This document shows, piece after piece, positions 1-11,561 of a stretch of 64,000 bases of DNA. Positions within the stretch are counted from its first letter, which is position 1. Each line of letters opens with the position of its first letter. The position numbers and the translations under genes were made by a program. The DNA is taken from the NCBI GenBank assembly GCA_002914845.1, contig JXTC01000080.1, positions 506,474 to 570,473 on the forward strand, in the 5' to 3' direction. This DNA is from Trema orientale (taxonomy: Eukaryota > Streptophyta > Magnoliopsida > Rosales > Cannabaceae). The notes below the pieces were generated by a model. It was given only the letters and a program-made list of their open reading frames with translations. It searched no databases and was not told the origin of the DNA.

Positions 1-220
1 GCAAGAGAAAGAAACCTCTTAAATATTTTATAAAGAAAAACCAAAGAGTGAAAGAAAGAAAGAGAGGCTCTTTCATGTGTTTGAGCAAGCTTTGGTAATG
101 ATTACTAGCTTCCCAAACTAAGTCACATTAATAAGGAACGCTCCTCCACGGAATATATCAGACATTCTCTGGGTATTTCTCCAGGAGAAACCCTTCAATG
201 TCAAACATGGTTGAAGCCTT
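1..220 (+). promoter_or_regulatory. Promoter-proximal and 5' leader region of the RopGEF gene
   Basis: Purine-rich leader upstream of the first coding ATG at 221. A TATAAAG string at 29-35 could be a TATA box, but its distance to any transcription start is unknown. An upstream ATG at 198 opens a 29-codon frame that ends at 287, after the main start, so it overlaps the main reading frame. Inference only. Confidence 0.35.
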
Positions 221-3200
221 ATGGAAAGAGCTTTCACCCACCGAAAGGGAAGAGAAGAAAAAACCCACCTGGGAAATCAAAGTTTGAAGCTTTCTCCGCC
301 ATTGGAGAGGCTTACAAGCTCGAATAGTCCAAACCCTTTTTCTATTTTGGGGTTTTGGGTCTCAAGGAATCTTCGGAACTTGTACTGCAAAGCTCGGGTT
401 TTGGATAATGGTGGTTGTTGTTCTTGCTCGGGAAGGTTTCGGTTCAATGGTACGGTGGTGAACAACTCTGTTTACTTGGCTTCGCCTGGTCTTTTCGAAG
501 AAGAGGAAGCTGATATGGAGTGTTTGGATGAGAAGAAAGAAGGGGTTGAGGAGAAAGAAAATGAAGGGTTTAGTGACAATGTGGCTGAAATTGGGACATT
601 TGGGGATTTAATAATTGCGGAGAAGGGTCGTGTGAGCAGTTCAAGCTCTGATTTTCTGACTTCTGAGACGACGGGTCATGAGGAACAGAGTCATAGTAGC
701 TCTGAGGAGTCATCTTCTCCACCCTCATTGGGTTGGCCTGTCGAGAAATCAGAGGCACCAGATTGCACCAGTCATAGTACTAGTAAAGAAGCTGAAGAGA
801 AGACCTGTTTGGATGATGGGAAACTTGAGAAACAAGGATCCTCAGTATCAGGTATAAGTTTCTTTCTTTCATTTTCTTACAACCATGTATATGTTTATGG
901 ATACAAACAATGTGTTTGCTAATTTGATCTGGTTGTGGACGGATATGTAGAGATTGAAATGATGAAGGAAAGGTTCTCAAAATTGCTGCTTGGAGAAGAT
1001 ATGTCGGGATGTGGAAATGGGGTTTCTACGGCATTGTCTATATCAAACGCCATTACTAATCTTTGCGGTAATGCGGAATCTGGTTCTTTTTAATCTTTGT
1101 TCTTGGACTAAAGTTTATCAGTTTTTATGTTACTCGTGCTTGAATTTTTATTCTGATGGTTGTTTCTTGCACCTTTTTCAATTTTGTAGCTACCCTTTTT
1201 GGGCAACTTTGGAGGTTAGAACCTTTACCTTCAGAGAAGAAACGGATGTGGCGAAGAGAGATGGAATGGCTTCTTTGTGTGAGCGATCACATTGTGGAGT
1301 TGATACCTTCATGGCAGACATTTCCAGATGGAAGTAAACTTGAGGTATAATCTAGTTCAGTATAAAATTCTTGAGCTATGTAATATGCTTTCAATTTAAA
1401 CTTCTATTAACTATAATGTTTTGGTCAACTAGCGTACCAAAATGTGGTCTGCCATCATTGTTAATGTATATGCATTTATCACATCAAATGCTAGAATGCA
1501 TATTCATGAAGTAAACTAAGAGTTTCCCTCTCTCTTTGGAGGCAAATACGGTGCTTATCTAGCAATATGGTCGGCTTTGGTTGGTGCTTAGGTCTTAATT
1601 AGGTTTAAATTGGATAAATATGAAATATAGCAGCAAATATTTCATATTTAATGTGGTTTAAATTGGGAAAGGGCGGCTTTGGCTGAAACTTGGGCGTTAT
1701 ATTTGGTTTAAAATTTAAATTGGACAGTAGGAAATATCTCAAAGGGGCTTTGTGAATTCTATATAGTTTCAGTAAAAGCTTTTCAGATGCATTGTTAGGC
1801 ACAATAATTATGAATTATATATGTGTTTTTAGACAAGACACGTTGCTTTTTTCTCTAAATTTAGACATAACCTTCTTTTCCTTAAATGCTCCTGCATTCA
1901 GAAACCATAAAATGTAGACCCACGTAGGGAAAGCAAGAGACTTTCAGCTTAGGGTTAAAAATGAAAATTTCTATACATTACCATGTAACGTAAGGAGTAA
2001 TAACATTAAGGTAGAAATAAAGGCCTTGATACAGCTAATCAGCTATTGGTTAGACTGGGTAAATTTAGAAATCCCCATTATTTGTAATTAAGGTTCTAAT
2101 TCAGTTGAACTGGCTTGTACTTTTAACTGCTTCTAATGTTAATTTTTACTTTGCTTCAGGTCATGACTTGCAGACCTCGCTCAGATCTGTATGTTAATCT
2201 GCCAGCACTTCGTAAATTGGATAACATGCTGCTTGTAAGATACTCAAGCTTTCTTAATTTGTAATTTTAACGAACCCAGGTTTGAGAGGTCACTTTTACT
2301 TAAAAAACTGTTGACCAATTGTGGCAGGAAATATTGGATGGTTTTGAGAATACAGACTTCTGGTATGTTGACCAAGGGATCCTGGCTCAAGATGCTGATG
2401 GATCAACCTCTTTCCGAAGAACGCTTCAGCGCCAGGAGGAAAAATGGTGGCTACCCGTGCCCCGGGTTCCTCCTGGTGGCCTCCATGAAGATGTAAGAAA
2501 ACAACTGCAACACAAGCGTGATTGCACGAATCAAATATTAAAAGCTGCAATGGCTATCAATAGTATTACTTTGGCTGATATTGGAGTCCCTGAATCGTAT
2601 TTGGAATCTCTTCCAAAGGTATGAAATTGTTGGTAGTATATTGCTTATAAAGCTTTTCAAAGTTTGAGTCATATGAGATCTGTTAAAATTTGTTTCTCAT
2701 TTGACTTCAGAATGGAAAAGCCTGCTTGGGAGATCTTATATATCGATACATTTCATCAGAGCAATTTTATCCTGAATGTCTACTTGATTGCATTGACTTG
2801 TCCTCTGAACATCAAGCCATAGAGATTGCTAATCGAGTGGAGGCCTCAATCTTTGTGTGGCGCAGAAAAGTTAACTCAAAACCTTCCAGTAACACATCCA
2901 GGTCCAGTTCAAGGTCGTCATGGGAAATGGTCAAAGATCTGATGGTTGATGCTGAGAAAAGGGAATTACTTGCCGAAAGAGCCGAAAGTCTCCTGCTTTG
3001 CTTGAAACAACGCTTCCCTGGTCTTCCTCAAACAGCATTAGATATGAGCAAAATCCAGTACAACAAGGTTTCTGCATCTGTCAACTCATATGTTTTGTTC
3101 TAGTATCGTCTTTTAATACAATGCGACACACGAAAGTATAAAACTAAATTTTGTTTCAGGATGTTGGGAAATCCATTTTGGAGAGCTATTCAAGAGTTCT

Positions 3201-3669
3201 GGAGAGCCTTGCATTTAATATTGTGGCACGTATCGATGATCTTCTCTATGTTGATGACTTAACAAAGCATTCTGATCAATTTTCATCAATCTCAAAAGTT
3301 GGTTTGCTCGCTCAAAGGGGTGCTCCAATCTCATACTCAGTCCCCGTTCCGAGCACGCCATACAAAACAGCTTTCACTACTCCAAGCTTTTCTCCTGCAC
3401 ACCTTGTTAGCCCTGCAAGAGGTGAAAGATCTCCATTTATCACGAGCGGCAAGATTCCCCAACGCGGATTAGGTGTGAAGAAGGTCTTGACAGATTATCT
3501 TAGCCTTGAGACAAAAGGAAATGTTTATGGCAGTCCTGATGAAAAGGCAGACTCAATATCAAACGCAGTACAGGAAATTCCTGCATCTCAAACAGGACCA
3601 GAGTCTCTTGACTGCAGAAAAACAGCAAGCCCATCGATAAGGGACCGGTTTCAGAGGGATGATATATGA
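221..3669 (+). CDS. Rop guanine nucleotide exchange factor (PRONE domain), seven exons
   Basis: Activates plant ROP/RAC small GTPases by GDP/GTP exchange, normally at the plasma membrane downstream of receptor-like kinases (family knowledge). Seven exons with GT/AG borders join in frame: 221-851, 951-1067, 1190-1344, 2160-2234, 2328-2618, 2711-3067, 3160-3669, giving 711 residues. Residues 1-205 are a variable Ser/Glu-rich N terminus ending in the [10 protein letters not shown] block. The PRONE domain runs from about residue 212 ([17 protein letters not shown]) to about 575, with [41 protein letters not shown] and the Trp pair W366-W367 in EEKWWLPVP. The C-terminal tail keeps the [16 protein letters not shown] block, which in this family lies in the autoinhibitory tail. 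ATG 221 is the first ATG after an in-frame stop at 212. ATG 515 (residue 99) is an alternative start. The N terminus is longer than in typical 500-600 residue members. I do not assign a numbered paralogue, though the LGWPV block suggests the GEF7/14-like group. Confidence 0.95.
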
Positions 3670-4082
3670 GAATAAAGTGTAGAACTAGGTCTTTTATGTG
3701 TTCTTCAGGCATAGTAGTTATATTAGGTACATTAGCTTGTTACAACTGCTGTTCCAAGGAGATGTTTTCTATAGTAGTGATAAGTTGATGGCTCATCTTC
3801 TTATGGGCATCCTATTTTTTTCCCCTCTTCCCAACTGACTCAAACCGAAATGTGTTGTAAAAAGAAAGAACCGAATGATTCCTTCCTTTGTTCATAAATA
3901 GATCAGTGATCATTCATATTTCATGCATCAGATATTATTAAAGACTCCTTCCCTTGTGTTTTCTCCTTTTACACTCGTTATTAGAACGGGTAATATGATG
4001 TACGTGCCTTAATTCATCTTTCTTTAACCAAAATGCTTAGCGTCTCTAAATATTATCACTTAAGACGACTTTACCAACTCAT
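3670..4082 (+). other. 3' UTR and spacer downstream of RopGEF
   Basis: AT-rich sequence with AATAAAG directly after the stop codon (3671-3677) and further A/T-rich poly(A)-signal-like strings. I see no other gene. Confidence 0.4.
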
Positions 4083-4154
4083 GTCGTTGTAGTATAGTGG
4101 TGAGTATACCCGCCTGTCACGCGGGTGACCCGGGTTCGATCCCCGGCAACGGCG
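4083..4154 (+). tRNA. tRNA-Asp (GTC)
   Basis: Complete 72-nt cloverleaf. The acceptor GTCGTTG pairs with CAACGGC (one G-U), followed by discriminator G. The D-loop holds an A box (TAGTATAGTGGTGAGTA), the anticodon loop CTGTCAC carries GTC at 4116-4118, and the T arm is CCGGGTTCGATCCCCGG (B box). No intron. It decodes Asp GAC/GAT codons and is transcribed by RNA polymerase III. It lies between two protein genes on the same strand. Confidence 0.97.
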
Positions 4155-4168
4155 TTTTTGTTTTTTTG
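4155..4168 (+). terminator. RNA polymerase III T-run terminator for tRNA-Asp
   Basis: Immediately after the discriminator base comes T5, then G, then T7. This is the usual Pol III stop signal. Confidence 0.7.
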
Positions 4169-4614
4169 TTGTTATTTTTTCAAAGTTGGGTTTGTTCTTT
4201 TTTTTTTTTTTTTTTTTCTTTGGGTTTGGGGGGAGGGGGGTTATAGTGCGGAGTGATCATTGAAGCACTGAGCAATGGCAGTTTTAAGTTGGTGACGTGT
4301 TGGAAGACATACCCAACACGCCAATAAAAAACAGGGTTTTTGGCAGTTTTACGGGATCAGGTAGTTGGCTCCATTTTTGGTCGGCAATGGAGTTTTAAAG
4401 AAACTGAGTGAAGTGTCCACATCTTAAAGCTCTTTCAGCTTCATCACTGTCAGTAATGGCTACATCTGGAAAAACAATCCACCCCATTTGGACAAAACTC
4501 ACACACACACACACACACACAAAAATGTTCTTTCTTTATAGTGCTACCTCCACTGATAACCTCCACTGATTTGGGGAAAAAAAAAAAACACACACACACA
4601 AACTTGTTAGAGCC

Positions 4615-4621
4615 TATAAAA
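4615..4621 (+). promoter_or_regulatory. Likely TATA box of the lipid-transfer protein gene
   Basis: TATAAAA, 97 bp upstream of the start codon at 4718, leaving room for a ~65-nt leader. A (CA)n tract lies upstream at 4498-4520. Confidence 0.5.
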
Positions 4622-4717
4622 CCAGTCTTTGAGGATGACAAATTTTGTATCACTACCACATATCAGAACAACTTTGTTAATAAGATATATACTATAGATT
4701 ACAGGAGAAAATCGAGA

Positions 4718-5290
4718 ATGAAGTTGATCTACTTCGTGGGGTTACTTCTTGTGATTGTAAGTGCTTTTGGGATTGAAAGCGCTTATGGGGCAACAAGTGC
4801 TTGTGGGAAGTCCACACCTGACAATGAGGCAATGAAGTTGGCTCCTTGTGCTGTGGCAGCCCAAGATGAGAACGCTGCTGTCTCTGACAGCTGCTGCCAA
4901 CAGGTCAAGAAGATAGGCCAGAACCCCAGTTGTCTCTGCGCTGTTCTGCTTTCTGATACTGCCAAGAGCTCTGGGATCAAGCCTGAGATCGCCATTACTA
5001 TCCCCAAACGCTGCAACTTTGCAAATCGTCCAGTGGGGTACAAATGTGGACGTGAGTATACTTTTTATCCTTTTAGAACCATTTTATAATGAAAACCAAT
5101 AAGAAGGTTAACAATGTTGTTAAGATTAAAAGGTTTAGAATGTTGCTTCAAATGTTAACAATGTTGCTAACTTCATATTTTGAGAAGGGAAGATTTCTAG
5201 AGAGGGACTTTTGAGATAATTTTTATGTCTATTTTTTTTTTTTTTTTTAACAATGAAATTGCTGGTATTGCAGCTTACACATTGCCATGA
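4718..5290 (+). CDS. Lipid-transfer protein, eight-cysteine type (DIR1-like), two exons
   Basis: Small secreted protein of the nsLTP/protease-inhibitor/2S albumin superfamily. Members bind lipids in an alpha-helical pocket, and DIR1-type members act in long-distance defence signalling. Exons 4718-5051 and 5274-5290 (GT/AG) encode 116 residues. Residues 1-24 form a hydrophobic signal peptide ending near ESAYG. The mature part has all eight cysteines in the order C..C..CC..CLC..C..C: ACGK, APC, SCC, CLC, KRC, KCG. The last exon adds only a few codons (YTLP and stop). The TIPKRC..RPVGYKCG C terminus matches DIR1-like plant proteins I know. The start is the Met that opens the signal peptide; an in-frame upstream ATG is not needed. 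The substrate cannot be told from sequence. Confidence 0.92.
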
Positions 5291-6981
5291 TGGGATATCA
5301 GATATGATGTTAAAGCTCAAAACCATGGACTGGCGCGTACGGTACACTAAGGCTGTTAGCTATTTTACTTTTGTAAGTAGGGACTATATATATGTCACTT
5401 TCTTAGGAAATAAAAGCTAGCAGCTTCTCTCAGTTTGTATCCTTGCTGGATAATGAAACAAATAATTATGCTCTTTTCCATAATATATGTTTCAGCTATT
5501 TCGCTTAACTCTCAATTTCTCATATAAGATCAAGTTTATAAATTAAAAAAAAAGGGGGGGAGAAATAAAAAGAAAAAATTACTTGCTAAATAAAGAAAAA
5601 CCTCCCGAAACCCAGTTTAAAAGACGAGCAATAGAGGTGGAAACAGCTGACAGTTTGGGGCCATTGGAGACAGTCGTATAAGACTTAGGCTTTGCAGAAA
5701 ATGTGGTTGCAGAGTCTTTGTCTGCATCTAAAATCTTTCTTTTAACTACCAGAAACTTAAGTCTTCACCACTATGAGAAAGCACTATCCGACCACACATG
5801 GGATTAGGACGGCTTTTAAAGTAGTGGGTCATATAGACTGGGGATGGAGAATGACCTCTGACTGAAAATCTTTTAAAGCTAGGATAAGTAAATGGAAAGG
5901 ACAGTTTGGGTTAAGTGGGCCACATCAACTTTGATAGCCCATTTAACAGTTTGTAGTGCGTGGCACAGCAAACAGAATCTAAAGAGTTTGAGGTAACCAA
6001 AAGAGAGCTAATGTGATCACAGTATCAAAAGAAGAAAGGGGTTTTGACCATTTGATTTGAGGAATATCTGATTGTTTTGCTTTCAGTCATCAACATCCAA
6101 TAGGTCCAGCAAAACTAGGAAATTAAGGTGGGAATCTTATTAGAAGATAATATAAGAAAAAAGTGGTCAAAAATAGAATCATAGAACATTCTACATACTG
6201 GTATGAAAAGGGTAGAATCATGCAGATAGAATTTGTAAACAAACTAGGCTAAGTTTAGAAACAACAATGGAAACCCGGTACGCAGAGAGTCCAGATATGT
6301 ACCACTAGAGCAAGTTCAGCCACAAATTATAGACAACTAATGTGAAAATATTCAAAGTTCAATAATATAGCACTGAAGATAAATTAGGACCCAAAACCAT
6401 AAAAACTTTACAGGAAAAGACTAAAGTTCAACATTCCTTTACAGCAATATTTTTGAAAGAAAAAAGACATATGGACTTATATAGAGGTTCTGTTGTTTGG
6501 CCGGGAGATAAACAGCCAGCTCATTCAACCGATCAGACGACTATCACCTATCTTCATTATAAACTTCTGCTATATCTCTATTTTACCTGCATAAGGATAA
6601 AACCTTTATGAGACAAATAAAGCAGCATAAATCTCAGAAAGAATATATAGTAAAACTACAAAATGTTCAACATAATATGAAACCATGCTTTGTGAGCATC
6701 TTACGTACTCTAGTGCGACTAAACACTAGCAAAATTAACCAAAACATCTGGAACCAGATTGCATACAAGTTAATGGCAACATATTTAGATTAATGAACAG
6801 TAATATAATATTATACATGTGGGAGGAGTAAAATTGTAGTTCGACCAGCCATTTGCGAGAACTTTATAAGGACAACAAGCAAACAATTTTTCTGCAAAAC
6901 TAATTATTGCTATAACAATTGCGACTAACATTTGAGACATGTAAAAGTACCTTGGAGAGTATGCCTTGGCCAAGAAAGCTC
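5291..6981. other. Intergenic spacer and 3' flanks of convergent genes
   Basis: AT-rich sequence between two convergent genes. It holds a mixed A/G homopolymer stretch near 5545-5560. The part above roughly 6400 is probably the 3' UTR of the minus-strand gene. I see no coding similarity or RNA gene here. Confidence 0.4.
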
Positions 6982-9192
6982 CTAATAGTACAGAGACCCT
7001 GCAGATAAAATCATCAGAAACCATGAATTGAGGTAGATTGAGAAATTTTTCTTTAAGCCTATTCCAGCAACTGTTTTACAACGAAAGTATCACACCTTGC
7101 CACCAGTTTCCCCTTGAGGCACTACCTGAATCATCTTCACCACCCCCATCTTTCTTGAACTGCATGGTACATAACAACTTATCAATGTTCAGTGTTCATA
7201 TTACAACAAAATAATGTAATTCAATGTTCATTAATGTATTATTTCAGATATACAATGCTTGTCTCCTCTATTGCCCACCAGGACAACCGTAAAGTACATC
7301 CTTCTGAAAGAGAAAGGGATGCAAATTGATTCCTTCTCATACATTAGAATGATGTCACATGTCCGTTAATCATCTCATATTAAACTTTTTAACAAACATC
7401 AGTGCATAATTCCAATTTTTGTTCCCTATACCGGTAAAGGTCTCTTCAAGAAACTTCATTGCATATGATAAAACAAGAATTGTGAGAAAATGCTCACCGT
7501 AGAGCTCGGTGTGCTCTGTGGATGAGAGTAGATGTCTTGACCACCATAATAGATTGATGAACTGAGATGACATGGTTGTACTCTTTGATCCTGATAAATG
7601 GAACTGGTGTCCCTATTTGATAGGCTCTGGTTCTCAGCTTCTTTGCTATTGAAAGAATCATCTGAAAAGGTAGTGGGCTAGTGTAAAGGAGATAATTTTT
7701 AACACAAATGGAAGAATGCAATATACAACTCACCCAAAAAAAATTTCTCTAGAAAAATATGACAGTAAAAAAGAAAAAAAAAGGAAAAAAATGTAATTTA
7801 AACCTATGAAGAGAGGATAATTCCTTTAGCTTAGTAAGGGTCAATAAATGAAAACATAAACCCTTGAGTTGTATCTCGCTTGGTGCTTCTATTACTGAAG
7901 ATTTGGCTATTTAACTTTGATTAGTACTAGCTCTTAAGTTACACAAATATAATGCAAATGAAAAGTTTGTCCAAATAGATTCTGTTCTGATTTCATGTAA
8001 AATTTTTACTATTTCAGCCACTAAATTTCAACAAAACAATAATCCGTCAACAAGTTCAAATATTTTGCTCATTTGGATTTGAGTAGAGTAAATCTTTCAG
8101 GCAAAAGAAAAAAAAATTACGATGAATAACTATGTATTAAAAAATGTTACTTGAAGGCCATGAGATAATAACAACTAACAAGTGAGGGTCTAATTATTCA
8201 ACTCAAGGTATAATATGCGAAAGTTGGAAACAGTATGAACAATGCAGATATTGAATAACCTAAAACCATATCTAAAACAACCAAGAAGTATTAGCTCAGT
8301 TCAGTGAAAGAAACATTAATTGGATAAAAAGCTTTTAGAAACTATAAATACAAACCTGAAGTTCCATGTTTAGTGTTGTATGATTCACTAAAAGAGCTTG
8401 GTTTTCTCCCTGGCACACCCGAGCGCAGAGACTCTCTCCCCACAACCTGATATCATCAGCAAGATTAATGTCAGACCTTGTTTTTTTTTTTTTTTTTTGG
8501 GTAAACAATGTCAGACCTTGTTCAACACTAATAATATTATTAGAAAAAGACACATAAAAATCTAAAACAAATTGAGGGTAGGAATTAACAAAACAAAAAA
8601 GGGGTAAATAACAAATGAATAAAAGTACTAACTACATCTCTTTTTTGTGTGGTCACGGGCATATAGTCTAATGTAACCACACTTCCTCTTCATGTAGAGG
8701 TCCTGAATTCAAATGACAATCCTTTTAAAAAAAAAAAAAAAAAATCTCCTTTTGTAGTCTAATCATCTAAGCCTCATTGGAAACTCAAAAGACTTTTTTC
8801 ATCCAAAACCAAAAAATTTACAAGAACCACAATTCCTCAATTGAGAAAGTGAACATAAAATCAAAACAAACACAAAAATGTCTACCCAATTTTATTGAAA
8901 CTCAATAGGCCCCAAAAGCCAAAACAGAGCCACAATATTATAAAAATACCGAAGCATAGCCACATAAATGCAGAGAAAAGTCAAATGAATAAATAATAAT
9001 GAATACAAAGTCGAAGATTCATTGTAACAAATAGATTATTATTATTATTGTTATTATTAATACCTTTGAGGAAGGCGCAAAGATAGAGCCGAAAATCCCA
9101 GATGATGAAGAAGAAGAAGAAGATTCTTTGGAGCCAAAGAGCTCAGAAGTGAAGGAAGAAGAAGAAGAACCCACTTGCTTCTTGCCGTCCAT
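6982..9192 (-). CDS. Small Ser-rich plant-specific protein with NWWQGSLYY C terminus, five exons
   Basis: I recognise this as a conserved, uncharacterised plant protein family. Reading the minus strand, exons 9064-9192, 8356-8446, 7498-7661, 7096-7159 and 6982-6998 join in frame with GT/AG borders to give 154 residues. Features in order: the N terminus MDGKKQVGSSSSSFTSELFG with two serine runs; a GIFGSIFAP block; a central VVGRESLRSG segment; QRVQPCHLSSSIYYGGQDIY; an acidic GGGEDDSGSASRG; and the terminal NWWQGSLYY. The last exon encodes only the final five residues, which supports the model because it restores the family C terminus. There is no signal peptide, membrane segment or catalytic motif, so it is probably intracellular, disordered and Ser-rich. 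Function unknown. Intron 1 carries a SINE-like insertion (8649-8743). Confidence 0.85.
8649..8743 (+). mobile_element. tRNA-derived SINE-like element in intron 1 of the Ser-rich protein gene
   Basis: About 95 bp with an A-box-like stretch (TAGTCTAATG), a B-box-like GAATTCAAATG and a terminal A tract (about 8728-8743). Candidate target duplications are ATCTCTTTTTTGT at 8636-8648 and ATCTCCTTTTGT at 8744-8755, similar but not identical. It is antisense to the host gene. A short, diverged copy. Confidence 0.5.
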
Positions 9193-9990
9193 TTTCTCTC
9201 CTTACCCTTGTAATCAAACCTCTCTGTCACGCTATCAAACTCTCAAGACCAGAGTGCAATACATACAAACATACATATACAAATATATGTACCTATAACA
9301 AATATATATGTGTATATATATATATATTGTATAAGGGATGGGAAAGAAACGGCGATAAGATTTGGTTTCTTTTCTCTTTTTATTTTACTGAGAAACAAAC
9401 AGAAAAAACACACGCACACGCACCAAATGGAAAAGAAAAGTTTTGAGAGGAAGAAAAAGAGAGAAGAGAGACACGTGAATGATAAGCACACAAAGACGAA
9501 ACGAAACCGTCACTCAAAACCCAATATTTATATGTAAAATTATTAAATAATAATAACAAAGCCTAAAAGACGGCACCCCTTTTCATTATTTTCTCGCTCT
9601 CTCTTCTCGCCGACCACCGCTCTCTCACTCTCTCTCTCTCCCACCCTTTCTTTTTTTCTTTTTTTCTTTCCTAAAAAAGATTTGAAAAAAAAATAAAAGG
9701 AAAAAAAAAAAACCAGTTTTCTGTTTCTCGTCCTTTGAAGTCGAAGGTGTCGAGTAGTAAACAGGAAAAGGACACGTGGAAGAGAGAGTCGTGGAGGTGG
9801 GACCCTCAAACATGTCCCAACCTTTTACTGCCACGAGTACCCCTAGTGGATAATAACAACCCTACCTAAGTTTTAACTTATTAAAGTAGAAGTAGTACTA
9901 CTCCACTCTCTATTCTCTATTCTCTGTGTTCTCAGAACTCAGTCCTTTGAATCTGTTTTTGACTTTTTGACTTTGGCGATGGATTCAATT
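9193..9990. promoter_or_regulatory. Upstream region of the Ser-rich protein gene, with microsatellites
   Basis: Contains (TA)n around 9307-9326, CT/GA-rich pyrimidine blocks at 9590-9670 and an ACACGTGG G-box-like site near 9772-9779. These sit where the minus-strand promoter and leader should be. The open frames here are low-complexity and I do not call them genes. Confidence 0.35.
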
Positions 9991-11366
9991 CATTCTTTGA
10001 TTGGATTCTTTCCAATTTTTTGCAATTTGGATTTTGCATTTTGAATTTTGCCAAAGTCATCACTCAGTTGCCCGTTACGTTTGGAATAATAACTGCTAAT
10101 GTATATTGTTTATAAAATATGAGTCATTGATTGAGGAATATTAAGTGTGTCATTCTCGATTTGGATCAATCCTTACGTGCGGTAAAGAATTTCGTTTAGT
10201 CGTATGTGACTCATGTGAGATGCACACTCTGATCGTAGTCTTGTTATTCATAAAATTAGTTCAAAGATTCAATAAGTAGAGAATTGCATTAATCATTAGA
10301 AAATCAATCAATCAATTCATTAAGAGTATACAAATTGAAATAAAGACAGTTGATAAATTATCACTTATTCTGTTTCCTATGTGTAATTAGATCTTAATTG
10401 TATACTTGGTACTCAAAAGACTAAAATTTGATTGCCTTACTTGATTTTGTGTTGATTGCTCACCCATTTCATAGGAGAAAGAATTGGAAATAAAATTCCT
10501 TTTAAGGAAAGCCGTAATTAGCAAATTTGCCAAATGTGATCTCTTTGTCATTTACTAGAGATCACATAGGTAACTTGTTCTATCATTCGATGCGATAACA
10601 CAAAATAAAGCCCTCATTCGATGCGACAACACAAAATAAAGCCCTCAACGAATATTGTATACCATATATGGAGGGATATTACTCTGATCTTGGACAAAAG
10701 CCTCAGTGAATATTGTATAGAACATGAAGAGATGCATCTCTGGTCACTTTTTTCTCTTATTTTTTCAGGCAAAAAAAAAAAAAAATTGACGGAGATCAGA
10801 AATTTGCGCTTTTACTCGCCACTTTCCTATAAATTAAGAAAGTTAACCGATAAAATGTATAATGAAGATACTTGCAATATTTGATTTTTTTTTTTTTTTT
10901 TGAATGGGCAATATTTGATTTTGATTTGATGTGATTATAATCAAATTCTCGTTACGGGATCAAAAAGGAAAGAAATCATCTTAAAAGAAAAAATACATCT
11001 GACGAGTCTGTTGGCATCGCTGATGCACAAAGATCGGATATCAAGATCATATTTGATTGATTGAAATTAAATAAAAGCATTATTTATATATCAAATTCTT
11101 ATTGTCATAATTTTGGTAAGGCGTATTATTATTAGATTTTCAAATTTGTCAACAAAAAAAATAAAAAATCTAACAACCAGATCGTGATACATGATCAGAA
11201 TGCAAAACATTCTTGGTTTAAGATTAAATTAGGGTCACTTGGTCGAATGGCTGAGGTATTTTATAGTAAAATAATAACAATTCTAATCCGCCGTTTTTAA
11301 AAAAAATAAAAAATAGAAGGCATGACCGCAAGGACCTTATCTTTTTATCTTGCCGGACCTAGAAGT
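9991..11366. other. AT-rich spacer
   Basis: No gene seen. It holds a short tandem duplication (10584-10645) and homopolymer A/T runs. Confidence 0.4.
10584..10645. repeat. 31-bp tandem duplication
   Basis: Two adjacent 31-bp units, 10584-10614 and 10615-10645, differ at one base (GCGATAAC versus GCGACAAC). This looks like a recent slippage duplication with no coding content. Confidence 0.85.
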
Positions 11367-11384
11367 AGAGGGTCTTCTTCACCC

Positions 11385-11543
11385 GCCAACTGGGGCTAGC
11401 TCAGTTGGTCCAAGATTTGAGGGTTGTGTGTGTGTTTGGGGGGTCAGGGGTTCAAATCTTGGTAGTGTGTGTGTCATTTTCCTTTAATTTGTAGTAAGTG
11501 GTGGTCATTAGTTAAGCCCCATTTTAAAAAGAAAAAAAAAAAA
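11385..11543 (+). mobile_element. Intact tRNA-derived SINE with 18-bp target-site duplication
   Basis: The element starts GCCAAC and has a Pol III A box (TAGCTCAGTTGGT) and B box (GGTTCAAATC), a body ending GTGGTCATTAGTTAAGC, and an A-rich tail. A perfect 18-bp duplication, AGAGGGTCTTCTTCACCC, flanks it at 11367-11384 and 11544-11561. This is the hallmark of LINE-machinery (target-primed) retrotransposition. The perfect duplication indicates a fairly recent insertion. A diverged sister copy lies at 60038-60191. Confidence 0.92.
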
Positions 11544-11561
11544 AGAGGGTCTTCTTCACCC

